Part shown: piece after piece, positions 6,491 through 12,615 of the stretch | Layout: every line of letters starts with the position of its first letter | Numbering within the stretch: the first letter of the stretch is position 1 | Source of the DNA: an uncultured Lachnospiraceae bacterium | GTDB lineage: Bacteria > Bacillota > Clostridia > Lachnospirales > Lachnospiraceae | Length of the DNA: 13,517 bases | Assembly (NCBI GenBank): GCA_910585605.1 | Contig: CAJUFL010000077.1 | Span: 1-13,517, forward strand | Direction of reading: 5' to 3' | Notes under the pieces: generated by a model | Seen by the model: the letters and a program-made list of their open reading frames with translations, nothing else | What the model was told of the DNA's origin: nothing | Database searches by the model: none | Program-made: the position numbers and the translations under genes

Positions 6491-7102
6491 TTACACTCCC
6501 CTGACTTCTAACGTATACTCCTCCCCCAGCTGTTTCAAAAACGGAGTGATCAGCGCTTCTATAATATTTTTTGCATTCTGCTCTGCCAGCTCATAAATCC
6601 TGATTTCCCCTGCACTTTCATTGGTGACATCCTCTATCGCCGCCTTGTATGCCTCTTGTGATACAGTCGCTGTATCAGCCTTCTCATTTTCAAAAATATA
6701 ATCCAATGAGGCTATATCTACATTAATGTCATTTATTTTAATCTCAGGAATCGTAATCAGAATCTTCTTGCCTTCATGATCAATGCCAACCTCTACCTTA
6801 TCAAAATCAATTCCCGCTTTTACCTTTGCTTCATAATACACATAATAGTCTATATTTTCCGGATGCTCTTTGTTCATGACTTCGGTAATACCGTTATAAA
6901 CCGCCTCAAATGTAGACAATTCCTCTACATCAATCACTTTTTCCAATGTGGCTTCCGTAATGATTTCTTTGTCTGTGTTCCTGCCATAATGACCATATAA
7001 AAAGACAATTCCAATCAGTACTGCCCCCACAATCACCAGCACGCATACTTTTTTCATGCGGGCAAATATCAAATATTTCTTTTCATCATTTCCAATCTCC
7101 AT
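6491..7102 (-). CDS. DUF4230 domain-containing membrane-anchored protein
   Basis: The 203-residue protein has a short cytoplasmic head (1-15), one membrane segment (about 17-38, MKKVCVLVIVGAVLIGIVFL) and an outside domain of DUF4230 type. The order of motifs matches the downstream paralogue: LEKVIDVEELSTFEAVYNG, then YEAKVKAGIDFDKVEV, then ILITIPEIKINDINVD, a helix IYELAEQNAKNIIEALITPFL and the last strand YTLEVRG. It has no lipobox Cys, so the pair combines one anchored and one lipidated member. The start ATG at 7102 follows GGGAGG at normal spacing; the internal Met16 lacks one. It leads the two-gene operon. The domain's biochemical function is not established. Confidence 0.86.
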   Translation of the reverse strand: MEIGNDEKKYLIFARMKKVCVLVIVGAVLIGIVFLYGHYGRNTDKEIITEATLEKVIDVEELSTFEAVYNGITEVMNKEHPENIDYYVYYEAKVKAGIDFDKVEVGIDHEGKKILITIPEIKINDINVDIASLDYIFENEKADTATVSQEAYKAAIEDVTNESAGEIRIYELAEQNAKNIIEALITPFLKQLGEEYTLEVRGV

Positions 7103-7173
7103 GGCTTCTTCCTCCCCTGCTAATCGTCCCCATTTTCTTTACAAACCCCGTTTACTGTGTTGGTTCCAAATGT

Positions 7174-7192
7174 ATAGATGACCAGTATCTAT
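7174..7192. promoter_or_regulatory. Inverted repeat upstream of the DUF4230 operon
   Basis: ATAGAT (7174-7179) and ATCTAT (7187-7192) form a 6-7-6 dyad, 72 bp upstream of the first DUF4230 start codon. A minus-strand TATACA (-10-like) overlaps its edge, but no good -35 lies at the right distance. It may be an operator; support is weak. Confidence 0.25.
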
Positions 7193-7301
7193 GCCGGACT
7201 CTTTATTCACATAAATAACCTGTCTCTAACCGTTTTTTACATCATTTCATAAACGGGTATCACATTCTTCATAATATTCTTGCAAAATACCCCCTGCATT
7301 A

Positions 7302-8072
7302 TCACATCTGACCATCAATTTCCACCATCCCATAGTGTGCCGTAAACACCTTTTCATACTTATTGAGTTCCTCTTTGATACGATGAATCGTCTCTTTTGC
7401 CTGTTTTCTATCCATTGTATAGGGATGCAGTAAAATACGGTCTCCTGTTGTTTTAAACGCATCTCCTGTAAACAGATATTTCTCGTCCACCACATACATG
7501 GCAGATCCCTTTGTATGCCCGGGTGCCAAAATCATACGCACCCTGTGTTTACACAAGACATCCTGCTGATACCCGCTTGTTTCATCAGCATCTGCCTCAT
7601 TCCAACTGGTTATTGCCTCTACCATCTTATGTTCCGACAGATATACAATTTCATTGGAATCACTTAATCGGGGCAGTTTGTTTTTCTTGAAAAGCTGCCG
7701 GTAAACACTTCCATCTATCATCTGTTTTTCCTGTTCACTCATATAAATGACTGCATTCGGAAACAAAACAATAGCTGCCACATGATCATAATCCGTATGT
7801 GTTAAAAAAACTCCTTTTACCCTGTCCCCATCAATGGACATCTTTTTCATTTCCCGCTTTACAGTCTCTGCATCAGAACCAGCGTCAATGACAATCCAGT
7901 CCCCGCCCTGGGGGATAAAAAACAAATTATTGATCTGGTTTTTCATCGCTATAATATCCGTTCCCTTTATTTTTCCACCAGGCAGCGGATGCATGGTGCA
8001 CATAGGAAACACATAGAGAAAAAATAAAATAACTGCTGCCACTAAAATTCCTATCATAATCCCCAAAAGCAT
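7302..8072 (-). CDS. Membrane-anchored metallo-beta-lactamase-fold hydrolase
   Basis: The 256-residue protein has an N-terminal membrane helix (residues 3-23) followed by an MBL-fold domain facing outwards or anchored inside. Metal-site motifs in order are T91-H-T-D-Y-D-H97, in which the second His of the usual HxHxDH is Asp94; PGHTKGS with H186; FTGDAF with D204; and TAHYG with H246. Strand WIVIDAGSD (59-67) is the usual first MBL strand pair. So most ligands are present, with one altered first-motif position. The start ATG at 8072 follows AAGGAGGGG. It stands 199 bp upstream of the DUF4230 operon and may be transcribed with it. It ends soon after TAHYG (10 residues), and a protein-like +1 frame continues 19 codons beyond the stop. 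The substrate cannot be told. Confidence 0.88.
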   Translation of the reverse strand: MLLGIMIGILVAAVILFFLYVFPMCTMHPLPGGKIKGTDIIAMKNQINNLFFIPQGGDWIVIDAGSDAETVKREMKKMSIDGDRVKGVFLTHTDYDHVAAIVLFPNAVIYMSEQEKQMIDGSVYRQLFKKNKLPRLSDSNEIVYLSEHKMVEAITSWNEADADETSGYQQDVLCKHRVRMILAPGHTKGSAMYVVDEKYLFTGDAFKTTGDRILLHPYTMDRKQAKETIHRIKEELNKYEKVFTAHYGMVEIDGQM

Positions 8073-8119
8073 ATTACAGATCCCCTCCTTACAGGCTGAC
8101 GCACATTCCGCTATTATTC

Positions 8120-8148
8120 ATGATAAGATACCGTCTTAGAAAAAGCAA
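8120..8148 (-). promoter_or_regulatory. Possible promoter of the MBL-fold gene
   Basis: On the minus strand TTGCTT (8143-8148) and TATCAT (8120-8125) are separated by 17 bp, with the start codon 48 bp downstream. The -10 matches 5 of 6 consensus bases; the -35 only 3 of 6. The prediction is tentative. Confidence 0.3.
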
Positions 8149-8183
8149 CCTTTTATTGACGTTCAAGCAAAAGAAGCAAAAAC

Positions 8184-8232
8184 AAAAAAATCATATCCTT
8201 CTCATTTCCGTACTTTTTGAAAAGGATATGAT
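8184..8232 (-). terminator. Intrinsic terminator of the merR-type gene
   Basis: The perfect 11-bp arms ATCATATCCTT (8190-8200) and AAGGATATGAT (8222-8232) are followed on the minus strand by seven T residues (complement of 8184-8190). It lies 64 nt after the MerR stop codon and upstream of the MBL-fold gene. Confidence 0.85.
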
Positions 8233-8295
8233 TGTATAAAACCTTTTAGAAATTGGTGCGGTAAAACAATATCTGTATATGGATTACCGTATAGG

Positions 8296-9027
8296 TCATC
8301 TTTTACCGCAGTAAATCCGGATAGCGAGGGCACTAAACTCTGCTGTCCCGGCCCCGCCGGCACGGTCAATATTATCCGTAAACTCACCACCGGCCGCATA
8401 CATCTGCCCAAGGCTATACAGGATATCCTTCGAGCATTTATAAAAATGTTCCGTAATATAATCCTGTAATTTTTTAACATGGCTTTGTACTTCATCAGAT
8501 TCCGGCGGGGACTGCTTTAATTCCCCAAATTCTGCAAACAGCTGCATAAAATTTCCTATTACAGCCTGATCTTCTTCTTTGCTCCTTTCTTGAGACTTTT
8601 GTTCAAATTCCTTGTATTCGTCTGTTTTTCCCCATTGCTCCTTTGCCTGTCTGGCATATTCCTCCATCTTCTTTGTGTCAAATACAGAAAAATCCATTGT
8701 ATTCACTCCCATCAATTGTATTCCACGGGCAAAGCAAATCAAATTCTCCAGATGCTCTTTTTTCATTGTAAGCAGAGTAATCTGCTGTTCCAATGCCTTA
8801 TTTTTGTCAAAATCCGGTCTGGATAAAATTTGTTTGATTTCTTTTAAAGGAAATTCCAGTTCTTTTAACAATAAAATCTGTTGCAGCATTTCCAGTGCTT
8901 TTTCATCATACAACCAGTATCCGGATTCCGTATACATAGCCGGTTTCAGTAATCCGATTTTATCGTAATATTGCAGAGTGCGTATACTCACTCCGGTTAA
9001 TTTACTCACTTCTTTTACTGTCATCAT
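8296..9027 (-). CDS. MerR family regulator with TipAS-like ligand domain
   Basis: The 243-residue protein has an N-terminal MerR winged helix-turn-helix (residues 1-70: MTVKEVSKLTGVSIRTLQYYDKIGLL is the classic start, GYWLYDEKALEMLQQI the wing), a dimerisation helix at about 72-107 (NKALEQQITLLTMKKEHLENLI), and a TipAS-type antibiotic/ligand-sensing domain from about 115 (EEYARQAKEQWGKTDEYKEF) to the end. TipA-like regulators bind hydrophobic drugs and activate their own promoter. I chose the start at 9025-9027: GGAGG sits 8 nt upstream, and the promoter at 9054-9084 places the transcript start near 9047, so the longer frame to 9147 is excluded. No efflux gene lies beside it, so autoregulation is the only target seen. 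It has its own promoter and terminator. A 10-bp inverted repeat (8257-8310) spans its last codons. Confidence 0.93.
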   Translation of the reverse strand: MMTVKEVSKLTGVSIRTLQYYDKIGLLKPAMYTESGYWLYDEKALEMLQQILLLKELEFPLKEIKQILSRPDFDKNKALEQQITLLTMKKEHLENLICFARGIQLMGVNTMDFSVFDTKKMEEYARQAKEQWGKTDEYKEFEQKSQERSKEEDQAVIGNFMQLFAEFGELKQSPPESDEVQSHVKKLQDYITEHFYKCSKDILYSLGQMYAAGGEFTDNIDRAGGAGTAEFSALAIRIYCGKR

Positions 9028-9053
9028 TGTCATTTCCTCCACCGTGTAAGGAT

Positions 9054-9084
9054 ACCATAAACTATTACGCAACGTCGGAGTCAA
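9054..9084 (-). promoter_or_regulatory. MerR-type promoter with 19-bp spacer and dyad operator
   Basis: On the minus strand TTGACT (-35, 9079-9084) and TATGGT (-10, 9054-9059) are separated by 19 bp, the long spacer typical of MerR-activated promoters. Within it lies the dyad ACT-N3-ACG-N3-CGT-N3-AGT (9061-9081), symmetric about the centre of the spacer. The TipA-like gene begins 27 bp after the -10. MerR proteins distort such spacers to activate, so this is almost certainly the autoregulated promoter of the gene at 8296-9027. Confidence 0.85.
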
Positions 9085-9094
9085 CAATATATTT

Positions 9095-9126
9095 AAAAAA
9101 ATTTGCAGCTCCATTAATTCCGCAAA
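9095..9126 (-). terminator. Intrinsic terminator of the padR operon
   Basis: On the minus strand TTTGCGG (complement of 9120-9126) pairs with CTGCAAA (complement of 9102-9108) with one G-U pair, around an 11-nt loop, followed by seven T residues (complement of 9095-9101). It lies 46 nt past the stop codon of the membrane protein gene and just before the merR promoter. Confidence 0.75.
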
Positions 9127-9171
9127 CAGTAAAGCACATATGCACACTCACATCCACACTGTACGGCTGCC

Positions 9172-10290
9172 TTATTCTTCCTTTTCGGCATAATCCAGTA
9201 TCGTCTTATTGTTTCTCCGGCACTTTTCAAACAAACACACGCGGTCTGATAAAATCTTTCCATAAAAAAATCTGGCAAAGATAAAGTAATACATTACAAA
9301 CATGATTCCGGCTAAAACGGCAAAGAAAATGCAGCCATCCATAAAGCCTGTAAACCCTCCTGCCATAGCCATAACCAATGTGGTTAAAACGCAGATACAA
9401 ACCCATAACATTGGCATACGGCGGGAATCCTTTTTAAGCTTCTCATTTTCTTTTTCTAAAAGCTCCATAAATTCCTCCGGTGTAAGCACCGGCTTATTCT
9501 TTTTAAGCTGCTTTGCATTCTTTTTACGATACACCTCGGCAAAATTTTCAATCAATTGTCTCTCATATTCAGAGGAAACCTCATCCACATCAGCATTAAA
9601 ATACATTGACTTAGACGTTTCCCTCACTTCTTTAGGCTTCCAGACAGAACCATATCTTTGATAATTTTTCACTCTTTTGTATGTAAAACAAACAATAATC
9701 AGCAAAATACAGGTAATCAAAGTTGGTATTAACGGCAAAAATATTTTCACATCACATCTGCTGGCAATTACTAGTCCAAACCCAGCACTGATAACGGCTG
9801 CAATCAGAATAATATTAACCAGCTGATCTAATGGAGGAAGTTTCCTGCGGTAAATGAAACCAAGCACTTCGTCCAGCACCAAAACAGTCAGCAAAGCCAC
9901 ACCTGCACCACATAACATATCAGTCCAATCTGTCTTCGGTCCGTCTGCCAGATTTACAAGATACCCGTTATCATCAAACAAGTCAAGAATACAGTTAAAC
10001 AATCCCAGCCATGCATACAGTGACAATCCGCCAATCAGCCGATCCAGCCATCCCTTCCTTTTGTCATAAGCACTAAAATAATCCTCACAGAATCTTTTTA
10101 CATCCGCGCCTACAAGCTTTGCAGGAGCCTTTCCTTCTTCCTGTGCCGTCAGCAGCAGGTCAAGCAGGTTCATCATCAGCTCTTCTTTTCCTTCTCCCAC
10201 ATAATTTTTTAACATCGCATAAGCTTCCACCTCTTCAAAAACCTTGCGGTATTCTCCCTCTAATTTCCCTGAGATCGCTTCATAATCCAT
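9172..10290 (-). CDS. Six-helix membrane protein with DUF1048-like N-terminus, PadR partner
   Basis: The 372-residue protein has a helical cytoplasmic head (residues 1-75) with EEGKAPAKLVGADVKRFCEDYF at 51-72, a pattern like DUF1048 proteins encoded next to PadR regulators. Membrane segments follow at about 88-104, 125-147, 157-176, 184-203, 295-312 and 319-342, with a charged, possibly coiled-coil cytoplasmic segment between the fourth and fifth (residues 240-290, KKNAKQLKKNKP, EFMELLEKENEKLKKD). No enzyme motif or ABC domain is visible. The gene's ATG at 10297-10299 overlaps the PadR stop codon as ATGA. I prefer ATG at 10288-10290, because AAAGGA is 8 nt upstream of it. Coupled translation with padR suggests the protein is the main regulated target. 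The DUF1048 match is moderate; the function is unknown. Confidence 0.8.
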   Translation of the reverse strand: MDYEAISGKLEGEYRKVFEEVEAYAMLKNYVGEGKEELMMNLLDLLLTAQEEGKAPAKLVGADVKRFCEDYFSAYDKRKGWLDRLIGGLSLYAWLGLFNCILDLFDDNGYLVNLADGPKTDWTDMLCGAGVALLTVLVLDEVLGFIYRRKLPPLDQLVNIILIAAVISAGFGLVIASRCDVKIFLPLIPTLITCILLIIVCFTYKRVKNYQRYGSVWKPKEVRETSKSMYFNADVDEVSSEYERQLIENFAEVYRKKNAKQLKKNKPVLTPEEFMELLEKENEKLKKDSRRMPMLWVCICVLTTLVMAMAGGFTGFMDGCIFFAVLAGIMFVMYYFIFARFFYGKILSDRVCLFEKCRRNNKTILDYAEKEE

Positions 10291-10295
10291 GATCA

Positions 10296-10625
10296 TCATC
10301 CTTTCTCGCTTTCATCCAGAATATGTTCCGTATTTATTACAAGTTGTTTAAAATTTTTCCGAAATTCCTGATATCGTTCTTCTCCCTCTGCCGTAATACT
10401 GTAATATTTCCGTATTGGACCTAGTGGTGACTTTGCCCTGCGGCAGGCAATAGCTCCCTGCTTATCCAGCCTGGTCAGCACCGGATATAAGGTTCCTTCT
10501 GCCAGATTATCAAAACCTGCCTCTTCCATCACCGAAAGAATTTCATAACCATACGTTTCCCCTTTACGGATAATTCCCAGCACACAGCCCTCTAAAACTC
10601 CCTTTAAAAGTTGTGTATCTTCCAT
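10296..10625 (-). CDS. PadR family transcriptional regulator
   Basis: The 109-residue protein is a standard short (PadR-s1 type) winged helix-turn-helix repressor. Helix 1 is LLKGVLEGCVLGIIRKGETYGYEIL; the recognition helix and wing are marked by AEGTLYPVLTRLDKQGAI (42-59) and GPIRKYYSITAEGEERYQEF (69-88), family hallmarks; the C-terminal helix (about 85-105) makes the dimer. The start ATG at 10625 has only a weak GGTGA ribosome binding site. Its TGA overlaps the next gene's ATG. Two copies of a 23-bp dyad at 10662-10684 and 10704-10726, one around the -35 element and one just after the expected transcript start, indicate self-repression. PadR proteins next to membrane genes usually respond to envelope or drug stress; the inducer is unknown. 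Confidence 0.95.
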   Translation of the reverse strand: MEDTQLLKGVLEGCVLGIIRKGETYGYEILSVMEEAGFDNLAEGTLYPVLTRLDKQGAIACRRAKSPLGPIRKYYSITAEGEERYQEFRKNFKQLVINTEHILDESEKG

Positions 10626-10661
10626 ATATTCACCATTCCAATTCTATTATCCTGTACATTA

Positions 10662-10684
10662 ACTACTCTGTTATGCTAAGTAGC
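10662..10684. promoter_or_regulatory. PadR operator copy 1, leader-proximal
   Basis: ACTACTC (10662-10668) and AAGTAGC (10678-10684) are separated by 9 bp. It is the same 7-9-7 pattern as the copy at 10704-10726, with centre-to-centre distance 42 bp. It lies just downstream of the predicted transcription start (about 10686), where a bound repressor would block elongation. Confidence 0.7.
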
Positions 10685-10692
10685 GTGATAAT

Positions 10693-10721
10693 AAAATAGC
10701 ACGACTACTTAGTATTGTCAA
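10693..10721 (-). promoter_or_regulatory. padR promoter with extended -10
   Basis: On the minus strand TTGACA (10716-10721), a full -35 match, is 17 bp from TATTTT (10693-10698), which is preceded by TGC (extended -10). The -35 lies inside the dyad of PadR operator copy 2, so repressor and polymerase would compete. The expected transcript start is near 10686, with a leader of about 60 nt to the padR start codon. Confidence 0.8.
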
Positions 10722-10731
10722 GTAGTCGTGC
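10699..10731. promoter_or_regulatory. PadR operator copy 2 with 12-bp perfect arms, possibly also a terminator
   Basis: GCACGACTACTT (10699-10710) and AAGTAGTCGTGC (10720-10731) are perfect complements around 9 bp; the core ACTACTT-N9-AAGTAGT (10704-10726) repeats the pattern at 10662-10684. In RNA from the upstream GNAT gene the same arms would form a 12-bp hairpin followed by UAUUUUAUU, so it may also end that transcript. Dual use as operator and terminator is inferred. Confidence 0.75.
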
Positions 10732-10814
10732 CGTAAAAAATATTTTCCAAAACATTAATCACAAAGGCGATAACATATCCGTCCTTCCCATATTTCTCAA
10801 ATCCCTGCTTTATC

Positions 10815-11294
10815 TCACCTGGAAAAATAATAAATCATCATATACTCTTCTTCATTTCCACCTATAATTTCAAACCCAATTTTTTTATACATTTTCGCAG
10901 CATAATTCCTTTTTTGTACAGATAAGGATGCTATTTTATAATCCCGTTTTTTAAGCTCTTCCAGCATTCTTTTCATCAGTTCCGTTCCAATTCCATATCC
11001 CCGGTATTCTTTATATAAGGAAATGGCAAACGATGGAACACCATCTTCGATATGCCCGTAGTCATTCATATCACGCACCCAGACAGCTCCTATTATACGG
11101 TTATTCACTTCAGCAACAAAGCACAGGTCATCTTTCTTATCTCCAAAATCAGCTACATACACCTGTAGCTCTGGGGTGTATATGATACTTCTGTCTGGTG
11201 CTTCCATCCCTTCTGGAATAAAAATCGCCTCATACAAAAAATCATTTAAAACATGCCTCTCCTGTTTTTTCAACTCTCTAATCGTATAGTCCAT
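10815..11294 (-). CDS. GNAT family N-acetyltransferase
   Basis: The 159-residue protein has the GNAT fold: strand LCFVAEVNNRIIGAVWVR (57-74), the acetyl-CoA pyrophosphate-binding motif A as YRGYGIGTEL (97-106, R/QxxGxG type), strand IASLSVQKRN (121-130) and the closing YKKIGFEII (136-144). It transfers an acetyl group from acetyl-CoA to an unknown amine. The start is ATG at 11292-11294, with GGAG about 10 nt upstream; the longer frame to 11414 overlaps the upstream EFR1 gene and encodes a Cys/Arg/Asn-rich tail unlike GNAT proteins. It is 17 bp downstream of the EFR1-type gene, so the two are cotranscribed. Downstream is a short protein-like open frame (10718-10834) in another phase, then the padR operator hairpin. 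The family is certain; the substrate is unknown. Confidence 0.92.
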   Translation of the reverse strand: MDYTIRELKKQERHVLNDFLYEAIFIPEGMEAPDRSIIYTPELQVYVADFGDKKDDLCFVAEVNNRIIGAVWVRDMNDYGHIEDGVPSFAISLYKEYRGYGIGTELMKRMLEELKKRDYKIASLSVQKRNYAAKMYKKIGFEIIGGNEEEYMMIYYFSR

Positions 11295-11311
11295 GATAAA
11301 ATATCTCCGGT

Positions 11312-12073
11312 TCACAAATATTTTTCTATTGTTCCCTGCTCTACAACCTTTTTCCCCAGTAAAGTAATTGCCTGCTTCGGACAAATGTTTATACAGCGAT
11401 AGCACATTGTACATCTATCCTGTGCCTTAGCCAAATCGTACTCAAGACTCAAATTCTTCATTGGACACAGCTCTGCACATTTTCCACAGCCTATGCACTT
11501 TTGTGTATCGATTTTTATTTTGTTCGTGTATCGCTTCGTTTTATTATAAAAATACAGCCGCTGTCCCAACAAGCCTGCTATATGACATAACAAGCCGATT
11601 CCCTCCTGTGGTAGATTTCCATCTTTTATACGCCGGACTGCATTGTCAATCTTTTTCTCTGCTTCCTTCACCAGTTCTTTATTTTTTTCTACAGAACGTT
11701 TCAATGCCTTTTCATCCGATATACTGTCTGGCATCCTCAAGTGTAAGCCGCCTGTAATCTGTGCACCATACCTATGCAGTCTGCGGGCCAGAATGCCTGC
11801 TCCATCCCCGCTAAACAGTCCCATCGTTGCAATCACAAAGATTTTTTTACCCCGCCACAAATCCTGATATTCGTCTATAAAATCCTTTAACATTTTAGGA
11901 ATATTGCTATACTGTACAGAATAACTGAAAACAATCTCTTCGTTGTCTTTTATATAACCGGCTATGTTCTCATTCTCTATGGCAGAGATTTTCGCCATCT
12001 TATCATATTTGCCCAGAAAAAACTCCAATGCATATCTGGAATTTCCTGTTCCGCTAAAATATATTCCAAGCAT
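11312..12073 (-). CDS. EFR1 family flavodoxin-ferredoxin protein
   Basis: The 253-residue protein joins a flavodoxin-like domain to a two-cluster ferredoxin, the EFR1 architecture. Residues 1-160 carry the FMN phosphate loop FSGTGNSRYA (6-15) and IFVIATMGLFSGDGAG (78-93), which is the flavodoxin core. Residues 186-245 hold two [4Fe-4S] motifs of CxxCxxCxxxCP type: C193, C196, C199, C203 and C221, C224, C227, C231. It is a cytoplasmic electron carrier or flavin-linked oxidoreductase; partners are not known. The start is ATG at 12071-12073 with AGGGGG 8 nt upstream; the longer frame to 12109 has no ribosome binding site. It lies 59 bp after the PNPOx-fold gene and 17 bp before the GNAT gene, consistent with one operon. 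Confidence 0.93.
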   Translation of the reverse strand: MLGIYFSGTGNSRYALEFFLGKYDKMAKISAIENENIAGYIKDNEEIVFSYSVQYSNIPKMLKDFIDEYQDLWRGKKIFVIATMGLFSGDGAGILARRLHRYGAQITGGLHLRMPDSISDEKALKRSVEKNKELVKEAEKKIDNAVRRIKDGNLPQEGIGLLCHIAGLLGQRLYFYNKTKRYTNKIKIDTQKCIGCGKCAELCPMKNLSLEYDLAKAQDRCTMCYRCINICPKQAITLLGKKVVEQGTIEKYL

Positions 12074-12132
12074 TTCATATCCCCCTGCTCGTTCAAGTTT
12101 GTGTAACACCCTGATATGCCGCCTTAATTTAT

Positions 12133-12549
12133 TCAGATTTCAAAGTCTACAGACTTAAAATTGCTGTAATACCGCCCTTTTACTGCCGTGAATTTCAATA
12201 CGCAATAATCTGGATCTGTAACACCTTCTTTATAGTACATGGTATCACCTTTTTGCCATATTCTCTCTTTTGCTTCAGGTGTTTCCAATACCTCTACCGT
12301 CCCCACCAGGCTGACACCACGAAAAAATCTTCTATCAACAAAATATATGCTTCCCTTGTTATTCTGCTTAAAATATTTTACCTTATTGGAAGATGTATTC
12401 GTAGAAAACCAAAATGTTTTGATTCCTTCCCTTTCCCGCGGACTTAACATCGCTTTTGTAATAGGGAATCCATCACTATCTACATATGTAATAAAACTTG
12501 TTTTTGATTTATCAATCATTTTTCCAATGGTTTCTTCCTGATTTCTCAT
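12133..12549 (-). CDS. Pyridoxamine 5'-phosphate oxidase-fold flavoprotein
   Basis: The 138-residue protein fits the small PNPOx-like split-barrel family that binds FMN or F420-like cofactors, often with weak or unknown substrate. Visible marks are the N-terminal helix IGKMIDKSKTSFITYVDSDGFP (8-29), IKTFWFSTNTSSNKVKYFKQNNKGSIYF (43-70: the usual 'W F .. T .. S .. K .. ... N ...' barrel strands), FRGVSLVGTVEVLETPEAKERIW (76-98), and the C-terminal VLKFTAVKGRYYSNFKSVDFEI. The start ATG at 12549 follows AAAGGAG. A promoter-like pair lies upstream at 12573-12600. It is followed by the EFR1-type protein, which could supply electrons to a flavin. The family call is firm; the reaction is unknown. 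Confidence 0.92.
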   Translation of the reverse strand: MRNQEETIGKMIDKSKTSFITYVDSDGFPITKAMLSPREREGIKTFWFSTNTSSNKVKYFKQNNKGSIYFVDRRFFRGVSLVGTVEVLETPEAKERIWQKGDTMYYKEGVTDPDYCVLKFTAVKGRYYSNFKSVDFEI

Positions 12550-12572
12550 ATATGCAACTCCTTTTATCTTAT

Positions 12573-12600
12573 ATTATAAAACTTTGTCATATTCAGTAAA
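12573..12600 (-). promoter_or_regulatory. Probable promoter of the PNPOx-EFR1-GNAT genes
   Basis: On the minus strand TTTACT (-35, 12595-12600) is 16 bp from TATAAT (-10, 12573-12578), a perfect -10. It sits in the 66-bp gap after the SRPBCC gene, about 24 bp from the PNPOx start codon. A transcript from the SRPBCC promoter may also read through. Confidence 0.55.
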
Positions 12601-12615
12601 TAATTCTACAGCTTA

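Noticed and set aside
7247..7495. Minus-strand open frame of 82 codons overlapping the MBL-fold gene
   Set aside because: It is mostly an alternative frame of the MBL gene with no start signal; only its last 19 codons are kept as a possible frameshift clue.
8202..8495. Minus-strand open frame of 97 codons
   Set aside because: It lies in another frame of the MerR gene and runs through its terminator hairpin; no ribosome binding site.
9028..9147. Longer N-terminus for the MerR-type protein
   Set aside because: The promoter and dyad at 9054-9084 lie inside this extension, and the good ribosome binding site serves the ATG at 9025-9027.
9302..9661. Plus-strand 119-codon open frame opposite the membrane protein gene
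   Set aside because: It is a Ser/Phe/Lys-rich antisense shadow of the charged loop and membrane helices; no ribosome binding site.
11295..11414. Longer N-terminus for the GNAT protein
   Set aside because: It overlaps the 3' end of the EFR1 gene, including codons for its second Fe-S motif region, and encodes a composition unlike GNAT proteins.
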